Assembly (NCBI RefSeq): GCF_050410795.1
Contig: NZ_CP191258.1
Span: forward strand, 868,001-932,000
Direction of reading: 5' to 3'
DNA from: Fontivita pretiosa
GTDB lineage: Bacteria > Planctomycetota > Phycisphaerae > Tepidisphaerales > Tepidisphaeraceae
Length of the DNA: 64,000 nucleotides
Position numbers and translations under genes: made by a program. The stretch's first letter is position 1. Every line of letters starts with the position of its first letter. The notes under the pieces are model-generated. The model saw nothing but the letters and a program-made list of their open reading frames with translations, ran no database searches and had not been told where the DNA came from. Positions 57,400-64,000 of the stretch are shown here, piece after piece.

Positions 57400-58031
57400 G
57401 GTCGGCCCTCCGGGTCGTGCGCCGATCCGTCCAATACCCGGCGGATCGCCGACCGCTCGTGCCAGATCAGCAGGTAAAAAACCACCAGCGCCACGGCGGT
57501 CATCACGAACATGAGCGGACGCTGGCGAACATACTCCCCCAGCGGGATCAACTGTTCCCGGCCATGCTCGAAGGTTTCCGGCCAGCCTCCCCATAGCGTC
57601 AGCCCAACAAAGCCGAACAGCACACCCGTGACCAGCAGGCGATACGTCCGGGTCGGGCGGCGGGCGGCATTGCGACGATACCAGAATGGCAGCAGCAGCA
57701 CCGCCGCCACCAGCGCCCCCTGGCTGAGCACGCCCAGCGTCTTGCCGCTGATGCCCAGCAACTGCGTCGGCATCAGACGCAGGTATTGATACGTCGCCAG
57801 GAAATACCACTCCGGCTTGATTCCCACTGGAGTGGCGCCGCGCGGGTTGGCGGGCTGCTCCTGGTGCTCGCCGGCGCTGAGTCCGGCCATCTCCAGCAGC
57901 ACCGGCAGGATCGCCAATAACATGATCACCGCCAGCGTGCACAGCACCACCACCGCCATCTTGACGATCTCGTTCGGCCAGAAAGGCTCGAGCTGCTCCG
58001 GCCGGTATTGTTCTCGGTAATCCACCGCCAT
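57396..58031 (-). CDS. Cytochrome b C-terminal half (PetD/subunit IV-like)
   Basis: A 211-residue membrane protein with three or four TM helices. The Qo-site motif PEWY is in GIKPEWYFLATYQYLRLMPTQLL. The N-terminal segment LEPFWPNEIVKMAVVVLCTLAVIML starts the first helix. ATG has GGAG nine bases upstream. It is preceded by the b6-like N-terminal half, so cytochrome b is split as in cytochrome b6f complexes and in Gram-positive bc complexes. The C-terminus has extra TM (LVTGVLFGFVGLTLWG, RPLMFVMTAVALVVFYLLIW). Confidence 0.93.
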   Translation of the reverse strand: MAVDYREQYRPEQLEPFWPNEIVKMAVVVLCTLAVIMLLAILPVLLEMAGLSAGEHQEQPANPRGATPVGIKPEWYFLATYQYLRLMPTQLLGISGKTLGVLSQGALVAAVLLLPFWYRRNAARRPTRTYRLLVTGVLFGFVGLTLWGGWPETFEHGREQLIPLGEYVRQRPLMFVMTAVALVVFYLLIWHERSAIRRVLDGSAHDPEGRP

Positions 58032-58062
58032 TTCTGTCAACTCCGCTGGTTGCGATTCCGGA

Positions 58063-58722
58063 TCACAGTGGCCGGGAAATCCCGGTCCGGCGGATCATGG
58101 CAAAGTGCATGAGCATGAACCCGATGATGATCAGCGGCAGCAGCCACACGTGCAGGGCAAAGAAAAAGCCCAGCGTCTCGCCGCTGATGGCGTTTCCTCG
58201 CCGAACCCAACGCACGATCTGCGGCCCGATCAGCGGCACGGCTCCGGGGATCTCGGTGCCCACCTTCGCGCCCCAGTAGCTGAGCTGCGTCCAGGGCAGC
58301 AGGTATCCCGTGAACGCCATCATCGTCGTCAGCACCGCCAGCATCACCCCACTGACCCAGTGCAGCTCGCGCGGCTTGCGATAGATCTTGAAGTACGCCA
58401 CCCGCAGCATGTGCATGAACACCAGCACAATCATCAGATTCGCCGTCACCGCATGAATCCGCTGCACCAGCCATCCCATCGGCACGTTGGACCTGATGAA
58501 CATGACGCTGTCCCAGGCGGCGTCGGGATGCGGCTTGTAGTACATCAGCAGCAGGATGCCCGTGAACACCTGCACCATGAACGTCAGCACAGACAGCCCA
58601 CCGAAACACGCCGCCCAGCTCAACGTTCGCGGAACCTGCTTGTGCGTGATGTTCTTTTCGATCAGCGGCGTGAGGCGATACCGCTCATCAAGCCAGTTAA
58701 AGACGCTGCGGGCCAGATTCAT
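58063..58722 (-). CDS. Cytochrome b N-terminal half (PetB/b6-like)
   Basis: A 219-residue cytochrome b6-like subunit with four TM helices. Haem ligand His are in VQRIHAVTANLMIVLVFMHMLRV and FFALHVWLLPLIIIGFMLMHFAM. The ITHKQVPRTLSWAACFGGLS and GYLLPWTQLSYWGAKVGTEIPGAVPLIG segments match the family, including the Qo-region Gly-Tyr-Leu-Leu-Pro-Trp. Together with the next gene and the Rieske protein it makes the core of a quinol:cytochrome c oxidoreductase. Confidence 0.95.
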   Translation of the reverse strand: MNLARSVFNWLDERYRLTPLIEKNITHKQVPRTLSWAACFGGLSVLTFMVQVFTGILLLMYYKPHPDAAWDSVMFIRSNVPMGWLVQRIHAVTANLMIVLVFMHMLRVAYFKIYRKPRELHWVSGVMLAVLTTMMAFTGYLLPWTQLSYWGAKVGTEIPGAVPLIGPQIVRWVRRGNAISGETLGFFFALHVWLLPLIIIGFMLMHFAMIRRTGISRPL

Positions 58723-58734
58723 ATCAATGCCCTC

Positions 58735-59196
58735 CTACATCACGATCAGCTTCCCGTCCTTGATTTGGAACTCGACCTTGCTCAAGGGAGCGCTGACCGG
58801 ACCGCGGATCACCTTGCCGGTCGAATCGAACATCGCGCCGTGGCACGGACAGCGAAAGATGCCTTCGCCCGCGTCCCAGATCACATTGCACCCCAGATGC
58901 GGACAGGACGCGCTGAAGACGCTGGGGCCATCCTGCATCGCCAGCACAATCAACTGCTGCCCGCGCAGCTCCAGATACTGCGCCTGACCGGCACTGAGCC
59001 GGTCCAGCGGAACCTCCAGCGGCTTGTTGGCCTCCAGTTGCTCCGGCAGCGACAGGAACGCGGCGATCGGGAAGCCCACCATCGCCGCCGACGTCACCGC
59101 CATCACCCCGATGCAGCACTTGCAGAACGTACGTCGGCCGTCACAACAGACATCCGGCTGGTTCGGGGCTTGTGAGATGCACTGTGGATCGCTCAT
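58735..59196 (-). CDS. Rieske [2Fe-2S] protein
   Basis: A 153-residue subunit with cluster motifs CPHLGC and CPCHGAMFD, the two disulphide/cluster boxes of bc-type Rieske proteins. A single N-terminal anchor (CCIGVMAVTSAAMVGFPIAAFLS) follows a GRRTFCK twin-Arg-like patch. Several extra Cys lie before the anchor (DVCCDGRRTFCKCC), which is unusual. ATG at 59196 has AGGAG seven bases upstream; an ATG further upstream at 59220 would overlap the preceding gene. Encoded directly before the cytochrome b halves. Confidence 0.95.
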   Translation of the reverse strand: MSDPQCISQAPNQPDVCCDGRRTFCKCCIGVMAVTSAAMVGFPIAAFLSLPEQLEANKPLEVPLDRLSAGQAQYLELRGQQLIVLAMQDGPSVFSASCPHLGCNVIWDAGEGIFRCPCHGAMFDSTGKVIRGPVSAPLSKVEFQIKDGKLIVM

Positions 59197-59216
59197 GGCC
59201 CTGCTCCTGTGCCGCG

Positions 59217-60239
59217 TCATTGCGATTCGCTCTGCTCCAGCAGCAGTTGGGCGGCACGTTTGTAGCTGGCGGCGGCGTCGTCCAGTCGCCCACGCTGCTC
59301 CAGGATCATCCCCAGCAGATAATGCCCGCGGGGCAATGTGGGGTTCCGCGCCAGCACGTCGCGGATGATTCGCTCGGCCTCGTCCAGCTCCGTCCCGCCG
59401 CGCAGAGTCTGCACAAACGCCAGTCCGATTGATGCCTCCACCGACGCGGGCTGCGCCGCCAGGACATGCCGGAACTGCGTCTCGGCTTCGGCCATACGCC
59501 GATGTTTCAACAGCAGCGCACCCAGATCCAGGCGAGCCTGGAGCAGATTCGGATCTATCTCGATGGCCTGGCGCAACTTTTCCTCAGCCAGTTCATCCAG
59601 CCCGCGGCGGGCCAGTTGCCGCGCGAGCATCGCCAGACGGTCGGCTCGGACCTGCGGCGAGGACTCCGCCGTCGTGGCCGGCGGGCGTTGCGAGTCGGCG
59701 AATCGCTCGGGGCTGAGTTTTCCCGCAGCCACCAGCAACGCATCGGTCAGCAGATCAGAAAATCGCGAGGTGTAGCCGGGGACGGCATAAACCACGCGCC
59801 CCTGCGCGTCGAGTACGACCAGCGACGGCATGACCGCAACCTGATAGGCGTCGAACGCCTGCCGCAGCGGATCATGCAGGATGGTCCGCGGCAGCCGCTG
59901 AAACGGACCGGCTTCGATCTGCCGGGGCTCAATGTCTCCAGCCACGATCAGCCAGGCGGAGATCTTCTGGTCCGCCAGGCGTGGATCATGCAGCACCGCG
60001 TGCAGCTCGTCGCAGGCGCGCCGTGTCCTCTCGTGATACAACTCGCCGAACAGCAGCACGACGATTCGGCCACGCTCCTGCTCCAGCGAATGCTCCACGC
60101 CCGCCAGGTCTTTGAGCCTGATCGCCGGCGCCTGCTGTCCGGGCTTGAGATGACTGACCGCCCGTGCCGAGCCGCTGGCGGCCAGCAGCACACCCAATCC
60201 GACCAGCAACCTCAGCCATTTAGGGAGTCGCGATGGCAT
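59217..60239 (-). CDS. Exported redoxin-fold plus TPR protein
   Basis: A 340-residue protein with signal peptide (LLVGLGVLLAASGSARA). A peroxiredoxin/AhpC-TSA-like domain (PGQQAPAIRLKDLAGVEHSLEQERGRIVVLLFGELYHERTRRACDELH) lacks the CxxC or peroxidatic Cys context; a single Cys lies in RRACDEL. MPSLVVLDAQGRVVYAVPGYTS follows. The second half is TPR-like (LAMLARQLARRGLDELAEEKLRQAIEIDPNLLQARLDLGALLLKHRRMAEAETQFRHVL pattern). It overlaps the upstream 15-haem gene by 20 bases and has AGGAG before the ATG. It parallels the protein at 48582-49556 in architecture. Confidence 0.85.
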   Translation of the reverse strand: MPSRLPKWLRLLVGLGVLLAASGSARAVSHLKPGQQAPAIRLKDLAGVEHSLEQERGRIVVLLFGELYHERTRRACDELHAVLHDPRLADQKISAWLIVAGDIEPRQIEAGPFQRLPRTILHDPLRQAFDAYQVAVMPSLVVLDAQGRVVYAVPGYTSRFSDLLTDALLVAAGKLSPERFADSQRPPATTAESSPQVRADRLAMLARQLARRGLDELAEEKLRQAIEIDPNLLQARLDLGALLLKHRRMAEAETQFRHVLAAQPASVEASIGLAFVQTLRGGTELDEAERIIRDVLARNPTLPRGHYLLGMILEQRGRLDDAAASYKRAAQLLLEQSESQ

Positions 60240-61644
60240 TGCTCTGCTCCTGCGGCCTGGTGGTCGGCAGCCTGGCGCTGCCGCCGTGGTCGTAGTCTCT
60301 GGGTCCGTGACATCCTGGCGAGCACCGCCCGCCTGATTCCGTCTGCTCGTAATTGATCTCCAGCATCCACCCCCTGTCCCCGAAGGGCACAGCCTGGCGG
60401 ATGTGGAAAGGCTGCCGGGAAGCATGCACCTCATGGCAGGCGCGGCAGGTACGCCCCTTCTCCTGGTTCACGTGCAGCCAGTGCAGGTTCAGATCTCCCT
60501 TGCGAAACCGCGTCAGCCCCACGCCGTTGCGCTTCAGCACCAGATCCGGAATGTGACAGTTGAAACACAACGCGTACTGATCGAGCTTGAACGGGGCGTA
60601 GAACTCCGGGGGATAATCGGCCAGCAGAAGCCTGAAGCGCTGCCCTGCGTGAGGCTGATGGCAGGCCGTGCATGCCCCCTGACGAATCGGGCCGTGATGC
60701 TGTGGATTCTCCTCCAGCAGCGACGCCATATTCGCAAGCTCCCGTCCATCCGCTGCTCGCGTCGCACGGTCGTGGCAACCCAGGCACTGCTGCGGCTGCG
60801 TCCGTCGCTGCAATTTCGGCAACTGTGAAAAGTGCGGCGAATGACAGCCCAGACAACCGCCAGGCTCGGTCGTCGCGCCGTGAACTACGGCGCTGCTGGC
60901 CAGCGCCTTGCCCAGTTCCTTGTGACACGACAGGCACAGCCCGGGTGCGCCGTCGCGAAGCTGATAGCGATGGTCCGAGGCGTGGGCATCGTGGCAGGAC
61001 GTGCAGTTGTCCTTCACGGGCGCATGCACGTGCCGTCCAAAGTCGCCGCAGGCCACAAGCTCGGAATGACAACCGATACACAACTGCTGCGGCGGATCCG
61101 TCAGGAGCTTGGGCTGCCACGAAGAATGCGGCTCGTGACACAGGATGCATGCTCCGCTGCTTACCGGACCGTGCACAAACTTCCTGTTCTCAAAGCCCTG
61201 CTGTTTGTGGCAACTGAGGCACAACCCCCGTGTCGGATCGTCCCGGAGCATCGCGCGATGAGCCGAACCATGCGGATCATGGCATCCCGTGCATCGACCC
61301 TGCCTCACAGGAGTGTGGACGGTCGTGCGATGTTTGAGGCTGTGGCAGTCCCCGCACAACCGCTCGCCCGGCGACGCCAGTCGAAATCGGTGTTCCCTCG
61401 GCTCATCATACTGATGACATGCCAGGCATTTTGCCTGAGCCGTCGGACCGTGCATCACCCTGCGGTTGACGATGCCTGCGTGGCAGGTCTGGCTGGCGCA
61501 GTACTCGGTGACGGTATTGGGCCTGGCGACTGTGGTGGTCGGCGATGCTGCCGGGGCCGCGGCGGCAACCTGCCCGATCACCCATGCCGCAGCACCTATC
61601 ACCAGCCCGATCTTTGCCCGCGCGCATGCGCCTGTATGCTGCAC
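60220..61644 (-). CDS. 15-haem cytochrome c (paralogue 1, operon-leading)
   Basis: A 474-residue secreted cytochrome heading the operon. The GTG start has AGGAG six bases upstream. Signal: KIGLVIGAAAWVIGQVAAAA. Sites: CASQTCH (CX4CH), thirteen CXXCH (CLACH, CGDCH, CTGCH, CLSCH, CILCH, CIGCH, CTSCH, CLSCH, CLGCH, CLGCH, CTACH, CFNCH, CRACH) and CSPGCH (CX3CH). Tail motifs NLHWLHVN and GGRCSPGCH match the other two paralogues. A sigma54-type promoter lies about 40-55 bases upstream. Confidence 0.93.
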   Translation of the reverse strand: MQHTGACARAKIGLVIGAAAWVIGQVAAAAPAASPTTTVARPNTVTEYCASQTCHAGIVNRRVMHGPTAQAKCLACHQYDEPREHRFRLASPGERLCGDCHSLKHRTTVHTPVRQGRCTGCHDPHGSAHRAMLRDDPTRGLCLSCHKQQGFENRKFVHGPVSSGACILCHEPHSSWQPKLLTDPPQQLCIGCHSELVACGDFGRHVHAPVKDNCTSCHDAHASDHRYQLRDGAPGLCLSCHKELGKALASSAVVHGATTEPGGCLGCHSPHFSQLPKLQRRTQPQQCLGCHDRATRAADGRELANMASLLEENPQHHGPIRQGACTACHQPHAGQRFRLLLADYPPEFYAPFKLDQYALCFNCHIPDLVLKRNGVGLTRFRKGDLNLHWLHVNQEKGRTCRACHEVHASRQPFHIRQAVPFGDRGWMLEINYEQTESGGRCSPGCHGPRDYDHGGSARLPTTRPQEQSNAIATP

Positions 61645-61682
61645 GTCAGGCTCCTGTTGAGAAATGGCAACTGCGACGCCGT

Positions 61683-61698
61683 CGCAAAGAACAGACCA
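61683..61698 (-). promoter_or_regulatory. Sigma54-type -24/-12 promoter of the cytochrome operon
   Basis: On the minus strand TGGTCTG-TTCT-TTGCG: the invariant GG and GC are 10 bases apart, as in TGGCACG-N4-TTGCA. The expected start is near 61672, giving a leader of about 28 bases that contains the AGGAG site of the first gene. Two sensor-kinase genes directly upstream fit an NtrC-type activator, which would be outside the window. Confidence 0.65.
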
Positions 61699-61779
61699 AA
61701 GGATCGGATTGACTTAACTCTTGACGGATTAAGGGAAAAGACAGGCGAAAAATCCCATTCACGGGCTACTTCTCGCCCA

Positions 61780-61820
61780 TGTTTTCCCACTATTCAGATA
61801 GACTTGTCCTGTGTTTTCCC
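61780..61820 (-). promoter_or_regulatory. Direct repeat upstream of the sigma54 promoter (candidate activator site)
   Basis: TGTTTTCCC occurs at 61780-61788 and 61812-61820, 32 bases apart (about three helical turns), roughly 100-130 bases upstream of the expected transcription start. That is the usual distance for an enhancer site of an NtrC-type regulator. The upstream copy lies inside the end of the kinase gene, so chance cannot be excluded. Confidence 0.35.
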
Positions 61821-63197
61821 GTTTGCGGGACTGCCCGCCGCCTGTGCCAAGTCCGACGCGGCCGCCTGCACCGGCAGGCGAATGATGAAACTGGCGCCCT
61901 TGCCTGGCTGGCTGCGCACCGTGATGCTCCCGCCCTGCTTTTGAATCAGACTGTAGCTGATCGACAGCCCCAACCCCGTGCCCTTGCCCGGCGGCTTGGT
62001 CGTGAAAAACGGCTCGAACAATCGCCCCATGTGCTCCGGCAGAATCCCCGTTCCGTTGTCGCTGACCTCGATCAGGCACCATCCCTCGCGCCGGTCGGTG
62101 CGGATCGTCAGCACCGGCTCGGGCGTCTGCGACATCGCATCCAACGCGTTGATGATCAGGTTCACCAGCACCTGCTGTAGCGCCTGCGGTAAAAGCCAGA
62201 CACGCCCGGCCTGCGGCGAGTACTGCCGCTCCAGACGCACCTGCTTCAGCCGCTTGTCGAACCGGAGCATGTGCAGCGCCTGCTCCACCACCTCGTTCAG
62301 CTCCACCGTCTGCCGCTGCATCTCCGCCGGATGCGCAAAGGTCTTCATCTGCTGGATGATCTGGTTGATCCGGTCGATCTGCTCCCGCAGTGTGGCAATC
62401 GCCTCCGGACGCACGCGATCCGGCTTGCGCTGCATGAGCTGCAGCAGACTGTCCATGCTGGCCAGAGGGTTGGCGATCTCGTGTGTCACGCCCGCGGCCA
62501 TCTGCCCCAATGCCACCATCTTCTCATGCTGAATCATCGCCCGCTGCTGGCGTTTGAGCTGCCGCGTCATCAATCGGATGCGCCGGTTCTGCCGCAGCAG
62601 CCGCCGCCGATGACTCCGCAGGCTGCGCGTGATGTGATTGGCCAGATGCACCGTCGCCAGCAGCGTCAGAATCCGAGCCGCGAACATCAGCCGGTCATTG
62701 CGCTCCGCGGGCCAACTGCGCGTCGCCCACAGGGCTGCGCAATACATGATGATGACCGCTGCGGCGCCCGCGTAGGCCATCGCCCGCGGCAGCAGCAGGC
62801 TCGCGAACACCATGTGCAGCACGTAAAAAGGCGTCAGCGGACTGTCCACCCCGCCGGTCCAGATCACCAGCAGCGTCAGACAGAACATGTCCAGCAACAA
62901 CTGAGCCCAGGCCGACAGCAGCAGAAGCGCCCTGCGGTTGGGTCCAATCGGCCGGCGCCCGATCACATGCAGCGTCCACCACAGCAGCAGGTTGTAGAAG
63001 ACGATCGCGATGCCAACCAGCAGGATTCGCGGCGAGTGCGCAAACCACCCCAGCCAGCGCATGTCCGCCATCGCGCCCAGCGTCACGATCAGTCCCGCCA
63101 GCCACCGCAGACGGATGAACCACCGGAGCTGAACCAGCAGCGGTCCTCGCCGCTGCGCCGTACCTGGGATCCGGCCACTGTCGTCGCGCTGGCTCAT
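61794..63197 (-). CDS. Membrane sensor histidine kinase (NtrB-like)
   Basis: A 467-residue kinase. The N-terminal half holds five or six TM helices (for example LRWLAGLIVTLGAMADM, ILLVGIAIVFYNLLLW, LLLSAWAQLLLDMFCLTLLVIW, AAAVIIMYCAALWAT). H-box: QMAAGVTHEIANPLASMDSLLQL (His near 237). ATPase boxes: NLIINALDAM (N), SDNGTGI (G1), FEPFFTTKPPGKGTGLGLSIS (F and G2). NtrB-like kinases commonly drive sigma54-dependent activators. It overlaps the preceding sensor gene by four bases (ATGA) and sits directly upstream of the cytochrome operon. Confidence 0.94.
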   Translation of the reverse strand: MSQRDDSGRIPGTAQRRGPLLVQLRWFIRLRWLAGLIVTLGAMADMRWLGWFAHSPRILLVGIAIVFYNLLLWWTLHVIGRRPIGPNRRALLLLSAWAQLLLDMFCLTLLVIWTGGVDSPLTPFYVLHMVFASLLLPRAMAYAGAAAVIIMYCAALWATRSWPAERNDRLMFAARILTLLATVHLANHITRSLRSHRRRLLRQNRRIRLMTRQLKRQQRAMIQHEKMVALGQMAAGVTHEIANPLASMDSLLQLMQRKPDRVRPEAIATLREQIDRINQIIQQMKTFAHPAEMQRQTVELNEVVEQALHMLRFDKRLKQVRLERQYSPQAGRVWLLPQALQQVLVNLIINALDAMSQTPEPVLTIRTDRREGWCLIEVSDNGTGILPEHMGRLFEPFFTTKPPGKGTGLGLSISYSLIQKQGGSITVRSQPGKGASFIIRLPVQAAASDLAQAAGSPANGKTQDKSI

Positions 63198-64000
63198 GAG
63201 TGCTGGAGTTGGCTGGCGGCGAGGTCGGCCGGCTGCTGCCCGTGCTGCTGCCCTTCCTGTTCAACCGATCGCCGCAGGTCCAGCATCTTCGTGCCAGGGA
63301 CGTAATCCGTCAAAACGATTCGCCTCACGTTTTTCAGCGATTGCACCGTCCGGGTTACCCGCTCCAGACTCTCATGAATCTCCCGCAGGCACTTCTCGAT
63401 GCCCGGCGCGCCGGTGGTCTGGCGGCTTAGCTTGGCAAGCTGAAGGTCGATGATCGCGATTGCGTTGTTCAGCTCGTGGTTGATCGTTACCGCCACCTGG
63501 CCCAGCGTCTCGATGCGCTTTCGCTCGTTGGCCTGGAGCTGTTCGGCCAGCGAGTTGTACGCCCGCGCCAGCTCATCAAACTCGTCGTGCTGATCGAGCT
63601 CGATACGGCAATCAAACCGCTCAGCACCGAGCAGTCGGGTGGCGGCCACCAGCTTCTCCACCGGGCGCACCACGATCGATCCCATGCGCAGCAGCACCAT
63701 GACCGAAACGTTGATCACGACCAGGAACACCGCCGCCAGCCCCAGCACCAGGTTGCGAAAATGGGTGGTAAGCTCGGTCTGCTCGCGGTAGGCGTGGTCA
63801 CGAACGTAACGGCTCAGAGGCAGGGTGGCTCGCCGCAGGGCGACGGCGGCGTTCAGCGCCGCCTCGCCGTGTTGCCGGGCCAGCGACGGCTCCTGCACCG
63901 TCGCCAGAACACCCACGTGCTGCTCGAACATCGGCATCTGCTCGACGATGCTCTGATACAGCGGCGCGCATGCCGGCTCATGGACCAGGTAATGCCTTCC
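63194..64000 (-). CDS. HAMP sensor protein with H-box but no ATPase domain (5' end outside window)
   Basis: The frame is open to the window edge; about 268 residues are visible. A periplasmic helical part precedes one TM (FRNLVLGLAAVFLVVINVSVMVLLRM), then a HAMP (VVRPVEKLVAATRLLGAERFDCRIE), and an H-box-like helix LGQVAVTINHELNNAIAIIDLQLAKL. The protein ends about 80 residues after the His without N, G1, F or G2 boxes. It overlaps the full histidine kinase gene, so the two probably act together, one as sensor and the other as catalytic partner. Confidence 0.8.
   Translation of the reverse strand, partial: GRHYLVHEPACAPLYQSIVEQMPMFEQHVGVLATVQEPSLARQHGEAALNAAVALRRATLPLSRYVRDHAYREQTELTTHFRNLVLGLAAVFLVVINVSVMVLLRMGSIVVRPVEKLVAATRLLGAERFDCRIELDQHDEFDELARAYNSLAEQLQANERKRIETLGQVAVTINHELNNAIAIIDLQLAKLSRQTTGAPGIEKCLREIHESLERVTRTVQSLKNVRRIVLTDYVPGTKMLDLRRSVEQEGQQHGQQPADLAASQLQHS

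Overview
The window looks like chromosomal DNA from a GC-rich Planctomycetota bacterium, most likely class Phycisphaerae or a relative. The clues are a fused LpxC-FabZ gene, a secreted protein with the planctomycete LEPR-xLL type N-terminus (LESLEPRRHLA), duplicated SppA peptidases, many single-gene transcription units and large multihaem cytochromes. The cell should have a true LPS-type outer membrane: lptD, lpxC-fabZ, lpxA, a GnnA-like oxidoreductase and kdsA are all present. Taxonomy is inferred from gene content only.

Layout. 1-10.3 kb: an SppA peptidase cut by the window edge, lptD with its own sigma70-type promoter, an SDR oxidoreductase, riboflavin synthase, metK, a second sppA and a lipoprotein. 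10.4-12.4 kb: thiC under a TPP riboswitch with a clear promoter. 12.5-19.5 kb: a coiled-coil protein, the lipid A genes lpxC-fabZ, lpxA and a GnnA-like gene, and a parvulin-type lipoprotein. 19.7-25.1 kb: a tetR-MFP-RND efflux operon with a 20-bp palindromic operator. 25.2-28.7 kb: an aminotransferase and an ECF sigma / putative anti-sigma / PDZ cassette. 28.7-37.5 kb: housekeeping genes (YjhG-like dehydratase, ruvX, mannose-1-phosphate guanylyltransferase, moaC, kdsA, lipid kinase, Fur-family regulator, aroC). 37.5-48.4 kb: a GGQ release-factor-like protein, GH29 fucosidase, a LEPR/RTX putative glycosidase, a GT2, folC, rimO, pgsA, an SGNH hydrolase and tRNA-Arg(UCG).

The standout region is 48.6-64 kb, all on the minus strand. 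Two sensor-kinase-like genes precede a good match to a sigma54 -24/-12 promoter at 61683-61698. Next comes an 11-gene run whose reading frames mostly overlap or abut: a 15-haem cytochrome c, a redoxin-TPR protein, a Rieske protein, cytochrome b in two halves, a 5-haem membrane-anchored cytochrome, an 11-haem cytochrome fused to a multi-TM cytochrome b, a 12-haem NapC/NirT-like cytochrome, two more 15-haem cytochromes and a second redoxin-TPR protein. I count 73 potential haem c sites in six proteins. The three 15-haem proteins are paralogues sharing an unusual order: CX4CH first, thirteen CXXCH, CX3CH last. The set looks like a bc-type quinol-oxidising complex wired to a multihaem electron conduit, made on demand. 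Its electron donor and acceptor cannot be read from sequence. This is the best candidate for an undescribed system here.
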